Assembly: GCA_016872605.1 (NCBI GenBank) | Contig: VGZI01000027.1 | Span: 1 to 44,687 of the forward strand | Origin: Planctomycetota bacterium | Lineage (GTDB): Bacteria; Planctomycetota; Planctomycetia; Gemmatales; Gemmataceae | Length of the DNA stretch: 44,687 nt | Direction: 5' to 3' | In this document: positions 8,481 through 16,386 of the stretch, piece after piece | How the letters are laid out: every line of letters begins with the position of its first letter | How positions within the stretch are numbered: position 1 is the stretch's first letter | Translations under genes and position numbers: made by a program | Notes under the pieces: generated by a model | Told to the model about the DNA's origin: nothing | Databases searched by the model: none | Seen by the model: only the letters and a program-made list of their open reading frames with translations

Positions 8481-8930
8481 TCACATATGCCCCTTGAGCA
8501 TATTTTGCGTTTTTTCCCAGCCCGCGGCGAGAAAATCGTGATATTCCTGGACGTTCAGCGTATCGGCATCCGAGCCGACCGTCTCGAACAGCCAGCCGTT
8601 GCCGTAGTTATCGACGTTGATGACCGACGGATCATTCAGCACGTCGCTATTGAAGCGAATCAGGGTTCCGGCAATCGGCGCGAACAAGTCCGACATCGCT
8701 TTCGACGTCTCGATGTGGCCCACCTTCTGCTTGAGCTCCACAACGTCGCCTGGATTGACCTCCCAATCCAAAAAGTAAACGTCCTGCATGAGCCGCATCG
8801 CGTATGATGTGAAACCGAATCGCAAGCGGTCGCCGGTTTGCATGCACCACATGTGGTTGCGAGCGTAACGCCGATCCGCTGGCAGCACGGCCGCAAACTT
8901 GCCCATCATGAACGTCAGCGAGTCGGCCAT
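8481..8930 (-). CDS. GcvH-like lipoyl-carrier protein
   Basis: 149 residues. It resembles the glycine cleavage H protein: HMWCMQTGDRLRFGFTSYA matches the H-protein N-terminal hammerhead strands, ETSKAMSDLFAPIAGTL carries the lipoylation lysine (residue 77), and LNDPSVINVDNYGNGWLF matches the C-terminal signature. The H protein carries a lipoyl arm that shuttles between enzymes. No gcvP, gcvT or lipoyl ligase gene lies nearby, and the neighbours are a HemN-like radical SAM protein and a ferredoxin-like protein. It may therefore be a specialised carrier, comparable in principle to the GcvH-like LbpA proteins of the sHdr sulfur pathway (analogy, not homology shown). The N-terminal 20 residues are longer than usual. 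Confidence 0.85.
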   Translation of the reverse strand: MADSLTFMMGKFAAVLPADRRYARNHMWCMQTGDRLRFGFTSYAMRLMQDVYFLDWEVNPGDVVELKQKVGHIETSKAMSDLFAPIAGTLIRFNSDVLNDPSVINVDNYGNGWLFETVGSDADTLNVQEYHDFLAAGWEKTQNMLKGHM

Positions 8931-8945
8931 GTTTCATCCGGTTTT

Positions 8946-9006
8946 ACTAGCCCGCAGCGCAAGCAAGGGCGGTGAACGGGAGCCCTTGCTTGCGCTGCGG
9001 CCTAGT
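8946..9006. repeat. Long palindromic repeat between gcvH-like and hemN-like genes
   Basis: Arms of 25 bases, 8946-8970 and 8982-9006, pair with one mismatch around an 11-base loop. The arms begin ACTAGCCCGCAGCGCAAGC. The element fills most of the 81-base gap between the HemN-like stop and the GcvH-like start, so it would form a strong hairpin within any shared transcript. A related shorter dyad lies near 19680-19702. Confidence 0.82.
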
Positions 9007-9011
9007 AGGAT

Positions 9012-10379
9012 TCACGTATACCGCGTGCTGCGATGCTCCGGCTCAAAGAACGTCGGTAGCAATCGGTCCACCTGCAACAACCCGGCACGCGTCAGCTCGA
9101 TCGCGCTCGGCGTCACCGTCAAGAATCCATCCTCTTGCAACTGGCTCCAGCCGTCGGCAAAGGCGCCCACGATGTCGGTCCCGAACTTGGTCCGAAAATA
9201 ATCGGCCTGCAGTCGCCCCGTCTTCAGTTGCAGCATCATCTCACGCCGCAAGAGTTGCTCAGGCGCCACCCTCATCGCCCGACCTAACGGCAACTCGCCG
9301 CGATGCAAGCGCTCGACGTAATGTTCCCAGCGATCGACATTCTGGACATGCACGCCGTTGACGTGGCCGAACGATGCCACGCCGGTGCCGAACATGTCGG
9401 CGCCATGCCAGAGACTGTCGCGATAGACGAACTTGGTCTTGGCCGGCTCGCGAACCATCGTGTAGGCGCTCGACACGGAGTAGCCAGCGTTTGCCATTTC
9501 CGCGAAGGCGTAATCGACCCACGCCCGCTTCGTCGGCCAATCGGCAACGTGGGCCGGATCGACGACATGCCGCGGCGCTGCATCCCCTCTCACCCCCGGC
9601 CCCTCACCCCCGGTGGGGAGAGGGGAGATTGTGTTTAACTCGCGTGAAAACACCGTGTTGTACGGCAGTTCCATCTGATAGATCGTCACGCTCTCCGGCG
9701 CCAGCTCGATCGTCTTGCGGACGCAATCGCGCCAGTTGTCCCACGTCTCGCCGACCATGCCGGCGATGAGGTCGATGTTGATCTGTGTGAAGTGCAGATC
9801 GCGCGCCCATTGATAGGCGCGAAAGATCTCGGCGGAAAGATGAGCCCGACCATTCGCTTCGAGAATCGTGTCGTTGAAATTCTCGATGCCCAGGCTCAGA
9901 CGCGTGACGCCGAGTTGCTTGAGCGTTTCAAGCTTATGCTGTTGCAACGTGCCGGGCTCGCACTCGAACGTGACCTCGGCCGCCTGGTTCCACGGAAAAT
10001 GCTTCTGCACTCGTTCGCAAAGGCTGCGCAGTTGCGCCGCGCTCAGGTACGACGGCGTGCCGCCGCCGAAGTAGACGAACTGCACCGTTCGATCACCCAC
10101 AACGGGTTTTTGCCGGTAAAGCTCGACTTCCTTGAGCAGCGCGTCCATGTAGACTTCCACGTCGCGTGCGTTCTTGTCGGTATAGACGCGGAAGTAGCAG
10201 AATTTGCAGCGCTTTCGGCAAAACGGGATGTGCAAATAGAGACCGAGCGGCGTGCCAGGGCGAGGCGGGGCGTTCAGTGCGGCGTGCGCGTCGGGCAGAT
10301 TCGACTCCTTCCATGCCGAGAACGGCGGATAGTTGGCGACGAAGTAGTTGCCCAGTCCGGTTTTTTCTTGGTCGGTCAT
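9012..10379 (-). CDS. HemN/HemW-like radical SAM protein
   Basis: 455 residues. The radical SAM motif CRKRCKFCYF (Cys54, Cys58, Cys61) follows LYLHIPF, the hallmark opening of the coproporphyrinogen III oxidase-like family. The fourth cysteine of true HemN/HemW (CXXXCXXCXC) is replaced by Phe in CYF. Further family phrases are VYFGGGTPSYL (GGGTP, SAM binding), FECEPGTL, LSLGIENFND and INIDLIAGMVGET. The C-terminal HemN domain is present. Near residues 250-264 the segment ISPLPTGGEGPGVRG is a translated GC-rich repeat (9587-9628). The missing fourth cysteine and the GcvH-like and ferredoxin-like neighbours argue for a role other than the classic haem step; haem handling or methyl/lipoyl chemistry are both open. 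Confidence 0.82.
   Translation of the reverse strand: MTDQEKTGLGNYFVANYPPFSAWKESNLPDAHAALNAPPRPGTPLGLYLHIPFCRKRCKFCYFRVYTDKNARDVEVYMDALLKEVELYRQKPVVGDRTVQFVYFGGGTPSYLSAAQLRSLCERVQKHFPWNQAAEVTFECEPGTLQQHKLETLKQLGVTRLSLGIENFNDTILEANGRAHLSAEIFRAYQWARDLHFTQINIDLIAGMVGETWDNWRDCVRKTIELAPESVTIYQMELPYNTVFSRELNTISPLPTGGEGPGVRGDAAPRHVVDPAHVADWPTKRAWVDYAFAEMANAGYSVSSAYTMVREPAKTKFVYRDSLWHGADMFGTGVASFGHVNGVHVQNVDRWEHYVERLHRGELPLGRAMRVAPEQLLRREMMLQLKTGRLQADYFRTKFGTDIVGAFADGWSQLQEDGFLTVTPSAIELTRAGLLQVDRLLPTFFEPEHRSTRYT
9587..9628. repeat. GC-rich palindromic repeat translated in frame inside the HemN-like gene
   Basis: Plus-strand CCCTCTCACCCCCGGCCCCT followed by CACCCCCGGTGGGGAGAGG; the flanks CCCTCTC and GAGAGGG-type bases pair. 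On the minus strand it is read as TISPLPTGGEGPGVRG, about 15 residues inserted between FSRELN and a normal C-terminal region. It is closely related to 6350-6391 in an unrelated gene, so it is a repeat rather than a protein motif. Confidence 0.75.
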
Positions 10380-10457
10380 GGCACGCGGAAAAACGAGCAG
10401 GCGCGGCGGGACACGTTCATCTTACCGCTCCCGAGTTCGCGGACAATACGAATACGT

Positions 10458-10529
10458 CGCTTGCGGCTTCGCGTTCGCGACACGCGATCGGAACGCACAG
10501 CGCCCGATGCGAGCGCGAAGCCGCAAGCG
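10458..10529. repeat. Palindromic repeat, GCGCTCGC-core family, long-arm type
   Basis: Arms of 21 bases, 10458-10478 (CGCTTGCGGCTTCGCGTTCGC with the last base omitted reads as 20) and 10509-10529, pair with one mismatch around a 30-base spacer. The element ends one base before the haemolysin III stop codon. It shares the GCGTTCGC/GCGAGCGC core with the short-arm copies but has outer arms CGCTTGCGGCTT in place of GTTTA. Confidence 0.78.
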
Positions 10530-10530
10530 C

Positions 10531-11238
10531 TTACGGTTCGATCGGCTTCTTGTCACCCGCCGCGAACTGCCAGATGAACAACCAATGCCAGAACGCTCCC
10601 ATCAGCACGGCGACATGAAAAATCTCGTGCGGATGCACGACGCCCGGGATGACGACGAGAAACTGCAAGAAATCGATCAGCGCTCCGACGGAATAAGCAA
10701 TGCCGCCGTACAAAAGCGGCCGGACGAGATTGTACCCATAGCGTCGCGCGATCATGACACCGGAGACGATGCCGAACCAGCCCATCGCCAAGTACAGGCT
10801 CAAGCCCAGCCATTCGGCCATGTTCTCGAAGAAGATCGATTTAAGCGTGACGCCGGCGATGGCGGCCGCCCAAATGAACACAAGCGGTCCCCAGCGCATC
10901 CAGCCCTCCAAGAGAATGCCTAGGGCCGGCGTGAAAGTACCCGCGATAAGGAAAAATATGGCACAATGGTCGAGACGCTGAAAGACTTGATGAGCCATCC
11001 CGCCGCGCACCATCATGTGGTAGACGCCGCTCATCGCGAGGAGCAAAACGACGGAGCTGGAATAGACGGCAAGATAGATCAACCCGCGCGGATTGTCTCG
11101 GCTTCGCACGAGCAAGATCGCGCCGAGGATGAGGAACACGAACGCTCCGAACAGATGGCTGATGGCGCTGAACGGCTCATGGAACCCAGGGAGATGGTAT
11201 AGCGATGGATCGGCTTCGATGACGGGTTGGTTGTTCAT
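10531..11238 (-). CDS. Haemolysin III / PAQR family seven-helix membrane protein
   Basis: 235 residues, almost wholly hydrophobic, with about seven membrane helices. Family signatures are present: YHLPGFHEPFSAISHLFGA at the start (E and SHLFG), SGVYHMM in helix 2 (the S-x-x-x-H zinc ligand region), and near the C-terminus PHEIFHVAVLMGAFWHWLF, with the two histidines that bind zinc. The PAQR fold includes adiponectin receptors and may have zinc-dependent hydrolase activity; the name haemolysin is historical. ATG at 11238 gives the usual N-terminus; the longer frame runs into a palindrome. Gene function in this organism is unknown. Confidence 0.88.
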   Translation of the reverse strand: MNNQPVIEADPSLYHLPGFHEPFSAISHLFGAFVFLILGAILLVRSRDNPRGLIYLAVYSSSVVLLLAMSGVYHMMVRGGMAHQVFQRLDHCAIFFLIAGTFTPALGILLEGWMRWGPLVFIWAAAIAGVTLKSIFFENMAEWLGLSLYLAMGWFGIVSGVMIARRYGYNLVRPLLYGGIAYSVGALIDFLQFLVVIPGVVHPHEIFHVAVLMGAFWHWLFIWQFAAGDKKPIEP

Positions 11239-11256
11239 GATCCGGTAAATTCGATG

Positions 11257-11314
11257 AAGCCCCAGGGCGAGATACTCCGAACCCCGGGGTTCGGAGTTCG
11301 TCACCCCTGGGCTT
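11257..11314. repeat. Palindromic repeat, family 'CCC-GGGGTGAGG' copy 2, full-length
   Basis: A 58-base near-palindrome: outer arms AAGCCCCAGGG and CCCTGGGCTT (ends at 11257 and 11314), and inside it a perfect 24-base palindrome, 11274-11297, centred on CCCCGGGG and beginning ACTCCGAA. It fills the gap between the acyl-CoA dehydrogenase stop and the haemolysin III start. Copies at 1256 and 36256 look like one half of this element. Confidence 0.82.
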
Positions 11315-11319
11315 CCGCA

Positions 11320-13140
11320 CTACTTCCCCAGCCACGCATCAGCGGTTGCCGTCGTCATCTCGTCGTCCTGGTCCCACAAGGCCGCGAGGTTTTGTTTTAT
11401 ACGGCGATTGGCGAGCGTCATGAAGTATCGGCCCGCCTGAATGTCGCGTTGCAGGTCGGGATGCCCATTGCCCTTCGTGAGCAAATGGTCAAGCCGGGCC
11501 AGCGTGCAACTCGCCGCATAGAGGTCGCAGGCCATGTCGGCGATGCGCTCGTGCATGTACTGGCTGCGGTAGACGACCTCCATGATCTTGAGTTCTTCGT
11601 CGTCCGCGCTTGTCATGTAGACCCAGGCCTTGTTGCGAAAATGCTTGAGGACGTCGACGATGGCCAGTCCAAATTCTCGAACACGTGCCGAGAACTCGCC
11701 GGCTTCCCGCGCAAGATCGGCGCTCTGCACCGGAATGTACGGCGACGTGAACCGGGCTGCCAGCCGATCCATACCGAAGCTCCAGAGCGTGCCGAAGCCG
11801 CTGAACGGATTCTTGAGAGCGTCGAGAACCCCTTTGAGATGCTCGCCGACGCTGCGCATGCCGACGACGGCGATGAACGCCTTGAGCACCTCATTGGCGC
11901 CTTCGCCGATCATGTTGATCCGGGCGTCGCGCATCATGCGTTCGAGCGGATCGGCAGTGAAGTAGCCCTGCCCGCCGTAGATTTGCAGCGTATCATTGAC
12001 GATCGTCCAGAGTGCCTCGGTCGACCAAACCTTGAGCATCGCCGTTTCGAGCATGTAGTCTTCGAACCCGCGATCGATGAACGCGGCACACTGGCAGGTC
12101 GTCGCTTCCATGGCGAAAGCGTTGGCGGCCATGAAGGCGATCTTTTTCTTGACGAGTTCGAACTCGCCGATCGGCTCCTTGAACTGCACGCGCCGATTGG
12201 CGTGCTCGACTGCGGCTTTGATGCAGGTCCTGGCGACTCCGCCGCAACTGGCGCCGAACGTCGTGCGCCCGAAATCGAGAACCGTGAGCGCGACCTTCAG
12301 GCCCTTGCCGACTGGCCCCAGGATGTTCTCGCTGGGCACCGGCATATTGGTGAAGCGCAAGCGAGCCGTGGCCGTGCCGCGGATGCCGCACTTCTCCATG
12401 CGAGCTTCGAGCACTTCGAATCCAGGCATGTCCGGCGTGACCAGAAACGCCGTGATTTTGGTTTCCGTCGAACCGTCGACGGACGTGCGGGCCATGACGG
12501 TGAGGACCTGCGCGATGGCGCCGTTGGTGATGTAGCGTTTTTCGCCGTTGAGTGTCCATGTCTTGCCGTCGGCGCTGGGCGTCGCCGTCGTCTGCACGTT
12601 AGCCGCGTCGGAGCCTGCTTCCGGCTCGGTCAACGCGAAGGCGCTGATCTTTTTTCCCGAGACAAGGTCCGGCAGCCAGCGAAGTTGCTGTTCCTTGGTG
12701 CCAAAGAGAAGCAAGGCGCGAACGCCAATCGAATGATGGGCGTTCACGAAGACTGCGGTTGAGGAGCAATGCCCGCCGATGACCTGCAGAATCTTGGTGT
12801 AGGCCAATTGCGAGAATCCCCGGCCGCCATGCTCAACCGGCGCCGTCATGCCGAGAACGCCGAGCCGCGCGAGTCCATCAATGACTGAGCGCGGAATATC
12901 GGCGTTCCGGTCGATTGCGGCAGCGTCGATGTGATCCCGAACAAACGTTCGAAGCTCTTCGAGCGACTTCTCGACGACCGGCTTTTCGTCCGCATTCAAC
13001 TCCGGATACGGAAAAAGCAACGAGCCTTGAAACTGGCCGAAAAATAGAGCCTTGGCGAAGCCGAGTTTGAGCTTCTCGGAGAACAAAAGCTCCTCAGCCT
13101 GCTTCTTCTGCTCCTTCATTTGCTCGGCGGTCAAAGCCAT
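11320..13140 (-). CDS. Acyl-CoA dehydrogenase, very-long-chain/ACAD9-like
   Basis: 606 residues, FAD-dependent; it oxidises acyl-CoA to trans-2-enoyl-CoA in fatty-acid beta-oxidation. The dehydrogenase core spans about residues 50-450: FALTEPEAGSDAANVQT (FAD and substrate loop), KRYITNGAIAQVLTVMA, YGGQGYF and RMMRDARINMIGEGANEVLK, where the Glu of GEGANE sits at the catalytic base position of the very-long-chain branch. Another 150 helical residues follow, as in VLCAD and ACAD9, so the length fits that branch rather than the short-chain enzymes (about 380). No thiolase or hydratase gene lies nearby. Confidence 0.9.
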   Translation of the reverse strand: MALTAEQMKEQKKQAEELLFSEKLKLGFAKALFFGQFQGSLLFPYPELNADEKPVVEKSLEELRTFVRDHIDAAAIDRNADIPRSVIDGLARLGVLGMTAPVEHGGRGFSQLAYTKILQVIGGHCSSTAVFVNAHHSIGVRALLLFGTKEQQLRWLPDLVSGKKISAFALTEPEAGSDAANVQTTATPSADGKTWTLNGEKRYITNGAIAQVLTVMARTSVDGSTETKITAFLVTPDMPGFEVLEARMEKCGIRGTATARLRFTNMPVPSENILGPVGKGLKVALTVLDFGRTTFGASCGGVARTCIKAAVEHANRRVQFKEPIGEFELVKKKIAFMAANAFAMEATTCQCAAFIDRGFEDYMLETAMLKVWSTEALWTIVNDTLQIYGGQGYFTADPLERMMRDARINMIGEGANEVLKAFIAVVGMRSVGEHLKGVLDALKNPFSGFGTLWSFGMDRLAARFTSPYIPVQSADLAREAGEFSARVREFGLAIVDVLKHFRNKAWVYMTSADDEELKIMEVVYRSQYMHERIADMACDLYAASCTLARLDHLLTKGNGHPDLQRDIQAGRYFMTLANRRIKQNLAALWDQDDEMTTATADAWLGK

Positions 13141-13165
13141 GTCGGGTCTCCTTCTTCATCGTGGG

Positions 13166-13210
13166 CATCACGCTCCGCGTGATGGTGCATTCATCACGCG
13201 GAGCGTGATG
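13166..13210. repeat. Double palindrome (CATCACGC family)
   Basis: Two self-complementary 19-base units, CATCACGC-TCC-GCGTGATG (13166-13184) and CATCACGC-GGA-GCGTGATG (13192-13210), are separated by seven bases. Each folds on itself and the two also pair with each other. The element lies between the acyl-CoA dehydrogenase start and the stop of the upstream gene. Confidence 0.8.
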
Positions 13211-13218
13211 TCTACGAT

Positions 13219-14511
13219 TCAATCCAGCGCGCCGACGCGCGCGTCCTTGACGGCGTAGAGAAACTCCTCCGGATCGTCGGCATTGAGAGCGAGTCGGCCG
13301 ACCACGCGCACCAGCCCGCGCTGGTAACGGGCGGTCTGTCCTTTGGGCATCACGACGTAGATGATCCCCGTCGTTTCGGGCGTCTCGCAGTACCAGCACC
13401 CGACAGGCGCTTCGATGAACAAAAAAACCGCCATCTCCGGGTCGTCACGCAGCGGATACATGAATCCCGTCATTGTGATCTGCTTGCCGTTCAACTCGCG
13501 CAGGTACTTCGGAAACATCACCTTGAACGGCTTCTCAATCGAGGTTTCGCCGAAAAGCTCCCACGGAATCGCATTGACGCCGGTCGGATCGATGGCGGGG
13601 AGTGCAATCGTCTCAAACGTCGACACCAGCGGCCGGCGCGAGCGAAATTCCAAAGTGCCGACGTGGCGATCTGTATGATCTTCATTCATGCCGATCTTCA
13701 CCGGCGGCAATTGGTCAACGGCGTCGCGCAGAATGAGCCGATGTTTTTTCAAGGCTGGATGGTTCATGGCAAACGGGCCGACGCAGCCTTCCATCATGGC
13801 GGCGGCGTTCTTGAAATCACCATGCGCATTGGCCAGCTCCGCGAGTTGCCATAGCAATGCACCGTCGGCTGGAAACCAAAGCGCCAGTTGCTGCGCTATC
13901 GCCGCTGCCCGAGCCGGCATGCGCTTCATCTGGCTTGCCGCGATTTTGCCCGCCTCGTAGTCGCCTTTGTCGTTTTCGAACCGGATTGCGAAGAGATTAT
14001 CCAGTTCCCCATCGGCGCTGCGTTGCCTGAGGCGAACGAGTTTTAGATGCGCCTCCTCGAATGCCAGGAACTTGCCGGGCGCCAGGCGAACAGACTCCTC
14101 CAGAGCCGCCGCCGCTTGACGCAGGTCTCCTTTGAGTTGCCAGGCCGAGCCCAGGTTGGCGGAGATCGCAAAGTGATTCGGATGATCACGTTGGCTGGGC
14201 CGCAAAACGTCAATCGCTCGGTCCACGTCGCCGAGGCGAATGTACAATGCACCCAGGTCGGCCGATTCATCCGCGGTGCGCTTCGCTTTCGCATTCAGTC
14301 TGTCCGCTTCCTGACGATAGCGAAGGCGCAATGGACTTGCCTCGGCGTCTAACTTCGGCTTGACGGCGATGTTCCTCAAGGCCCGATGATCGAGCAAAAA
14401 CCCGCGCCACTGCGCAGGCAGAGCCGCGAATTGCTCGCCGGAGTAGTAAATACCGGCCTGTGCCACGCTCGTGGCAATTAAGGCAATCGGGATCAGAGCC
14501 AATCGATACAT
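13219..14511 (-). CDS. Exported TPR protein with C-terminal DUF3299-like domain
   Basis: 430 residues. A signal peptide ends near residue 19 (LIPIALIATSVAQA). From about 70 to 230 there are helical tetratricopeptide-like units, for example DLGALYIRLGDVDRAIDVLRP, then NHFAISANLGSAWQLKGDLRQA. The C-terminal 130 residues hold IPWELFGETSIEK, LNGKQITMTGFMYPL and FLFIEAPVGCWYCETPETTG. The pattern of 'G-x-hydrophobic-P-L ... EFLL... G-C' resembles DUF3299, a secreted domain of unknown function with a conserved Cys. The gene is 78 bases upstream of the acyl-CoA dehydrogenase on the same strand, but a palindrome lies between. Role unknown. Confidence 0.72.
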   Translation of the reverse strand: MYRLALIPIALIATSVAQAGIYYSGEQFAALPAQWRGFLLDHRALRNIAVKPKLDAEASPLRLRYRQEADRLNAKAKRTADESADLGALYIRLGDVDRAIDVLRPSQRDHPNHFAISANLGSAWQLKGDLRQAAAALEESVRLAPGKFLAFEEAHLKLVRLRQRSADGELDNLFAIRFENDKGDYEAGKIAASQMKRMPARAAAIAQQLALWFPADGALLWQLAELANAHGDFKNAAAMMEGCVGPFAMNHPALKKHRLILRDAVDQLPPVKIGMNEDHTDRHVGTLEFRSRRPLVSTFETIALPAIDPTGVNAIPWELFGETSIEKPFKVMFPKYLRELNGKQITMTGFMYPLRDDPEMAVFLFIEAPVGCWYCETPETTGIIYVVMPKGQTARYQRGLVRVVGRLALNADDPEEFLYAVKDARVGALD

Positions 14512-14602
14512 GACGTGTTCCTGCGAGAACCCCAGCTATTGAAAGTTTATCAGCAATTGGCTTCGCAACAATTGGTAGCTGTAACTCGATATTCGATCCG
14601 AT

Positions 14603-15856
14603 TCACGTTTCCGCCAAGAGCGCTTCAACGGCACTACCCAGCAAGTCGATCTCAGCCTCCGTGTTGTAAAAATGCGTCGACACGCGGATGAGCAATCCTT
14701 CCGGCCGATCGACGATCGGAACCTCGATGCGGTATTTCTCCCAGAGCGCCTTGCGCCATGCCTTGGCCTGGACGTGCGGCGGCAAACGGAATGCTGTCAG
14801 GAAGCCGTGCAACTCCGGATGCGTCGGCGTGGCCGGCGTCAACCCGGGAAGGCGTGCGAACCGCTCACGCACGATATGTACCAGTCGCTCATTGTGTTCG
14901 CGGATGATATCGAAGCCTAGCGTACGCTGGAACTCGACTGCTGTCGGGACGGCTAACCACGGACAGATATCGCGCGTCCCCTCGAACTCGTAAAAGCGAA
15001 TGCGCGGCGTGGAACCGGCTTCGTCGCGTTCATCGTGAGCGGCTGTCGGCCCGGAGCCACAGCAGGCGCCGGAGGATAAGAGCGCCGTCTGTTCGCGCCG
15101 CCAACCCCAGCTGACTTGCAAAGGCTGGAGGCGATCTTCGTTTCCAGCGCCAAAATAGAGAAAGCCCGAGCCGGTCGGCGCAAGGAGCCATTTGTGACAG
15201 TTCGCTCCGTAGAAGTCGGCGCCGATATCGGCCAAGTCAAGCGGAACCATCGCTGGCGCATGGGCTCCATCGACGACGCTCAGAATGCCGCGCCGTCGCG
15301 CTGCCGCACACAGCTCTTTCGCGGGCAACACCAGTCCCGTCGGCGACAACACGTGACTGAAAAAAAACAAGCGTGTCCGTGGCGTCATGGCGCGACAAGC
15401 CGCCTCCACGATCTCGGACGGCTGCTTCGCAGCGATCGGGAGTGGAAACGTTCGCACCGTCAGTCCCAAGCGTTGTGCCGCCCGTTCCCAGCACCAATGC
15501 ATGGCGCCATACTCATGATCGGTCAGCAAGATTTCGCCCGGCGATGCCAACACCACGCTCGACGCGATCATGTTAATCGATGTCGTCACGTTGGCCGTGA
15601 AGATCAGCCGCCGGGGATCGCCGTTGAGGAGCTTCGCCAGGGATTCACGTGCTTTCCAGAGATGAATCGGCATCTCGCGCAGCAGAAAGTCCATCGGCTC
15701 CTCGGCCAAGCGCCGGCGCAGATCCATCACGCGTTCGAAGACAACCTTCGGCAACGGCCCGAATGATCCCGTATTCAGATTGGTGACACTCGCATCGAGC
15801 ATCATTGCCGTCCGAGCCCGAGCGTGATCGAAACCGTTTGCAAATCGTGTATCCAA
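14603..15856 (-). CDS. Class V aminotransferase (isopenicillin-N epimerase / cysteine desulfurase-like)
   Basis: 417 residues, PLP-dependent. VTNLNTGSFGPLP near the N-terminus is the family opening, VDGAHAPAMVPLDLADIGAD supplies the cofactor Asp/His, and YGANCHKWLLAPTGSGFLYF holds the Schiff-base lysine. HVLSPTGLVLPAKELCAAAR matches the substrate loop. It lacks the catalytic-Cys loop I would expect for a cysteine desulfurase, so an epimerase, kynureninase-like or lyase role is more likely; the substrate is not deducible. The start is uncertain. TTG at 15856 has GGGAG nine bases upstream and matches the family N-terminus (DTRFANGFDHA). ATG at 15805 is the alternative. Confidence 0.8.
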   Translation of the reverse strand: MDTRFANGFDHARARTAMMLDASVTNLNTGSFGPLPKVVFERVMDLRRRLAEEPMDFLLREMPIHLWKARESLAKLLNGDPRRLIFTANVTTSINMIASSVVLASPGEILLTDHEYGAMHWCWERAAQRLGLTVRTFPLPIAAKQPSEIVEAACRAMTPRTRLFFFSHVLSPTGLVLPAKELCAAARRRGILSVVDGAHAPAMVPLDLADIGADFYGANCHKWLLAPTGSGFLYFGAGNEDRLQPLQVSWGWRREQTALLSSGACCGSGPTAAHDERDEAGSTPRIRFYEFEGTRDICPWLAVPTAVEFQRTLGFDIIREHNERLVHIVRERFARLPGLTPATPTHPELHGFLTAFRLPPHVQAKAWRKALWEKYRIEVPIVDRPEGLLIRVSTHFYNTEAEIDLLGSAVEALLAET

Positions 15857-15988
15857 TGGTTCATACTCCCATGAACGCCGGATTCGAACGCTTACAATGT
15901 TTTGAAAATGTACTATCCCGGTCGGATTCGCCAACACTGCCTGCGCTGGCGACGGGAGCGGCGCTGCCTACAATGAGGTGAACCTCTC

Positions 15989-16363
15989 ATGTCCGACTGG
16001 AGAATCAGAATGTCCGAAATAGACCGGGGGCACTTGGTCGTCGAAGAGCGCGGCGATATTACCATCGTCAAGTTCACCGACAAAATGCTCATGGGCGAAC
16101 AACTGATCGCCGCCATCGGCGAACATCTCGGCAGCCTCGTTGACAATCTGCGCCGGCGAAATCTCCGCCTCGATTTCACCGGTGTCGAGTACATCGCCAG
16201 CCATGTCCTCGGCAAGTTCGTGCACGTCTTCAAGAAACTCCAGGCCGTGTCCGGGACGCTCGTTTTCTGCAACCTCGGCCCGCAGTGCTTCAAGACGTTT
16301 CAGATTGCCAAGCTCGACAAGTTTTTCCAATTCGAAGCGGCGCCGATCAAGCCGACAGCGTGA
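15989..16363 (+). CDS. STAS-domain protein (anti-sigma factor antagonist-like)
   Basis: 124 residues, a single STAS domain. The strand-helix pattern EERGDITIVKFTDKMLMG then RNLRLDFTGVEYIASHVLGKFV matches SpoIIAA-type proteins, in which a serine in the DSSGLG turn is phosphorylated by an anti-sigma kinase. Here the turn reads ASHVLG, keeping one serine. Such proteins usually switch partners with a kinase, but none lies here. Two starts are possible: ATG 15989 (AGGTG eight bases upstream) and ATG 16010 (GGAGA seven bases upstream, giving MSEIDRG). It is 23 bases before the oxidoreductase gene and probably cotranscribed. Confidence 0.82.
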   Translation: MSDWRIRMSEIDRGHLVVEERGDITIVKFTDKMLMGEQLIAAIGEHLGSLVDNLRRRNLRLDFTGVEYIASHVLGKFVHVFKKLQAVSGTLVFCNLGPQCFKTFQIAKLDKFFQFEAAPIKPTA

Positions 16364-16386
16364 TGCCTCAATGAGGACTGAATCTC

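Noticed and set aside
8481..8930. Assignment as the glycine cleavage H protein
   Set aside because: The domain fits but no gcvP or gcvT is near and the neighbours differ, so the gene symbol gcvH was not used.
11227..12762. 511-residue open frame on the plus strand
   Set aside because: It is antisense to the acyl-CoA dehydrogenase, whose motifs and codon pattern are clear. Long antisense frames are common in GC-rich DNA.
13094..13399. 101-residue minus-strand frame containing RRHHAPRDE
   Set aside because: It is repeat DNA read through (13166-13210) plus the TPR/DUF3299 gene in a wrong frame.
14603..15856. Cysteine desulfurase assignment of the class V aminotransferase
   Set aside because: The active-site Cys loop of IscS/SufS is not seen; no Fe-S assembly gene is adjacent.
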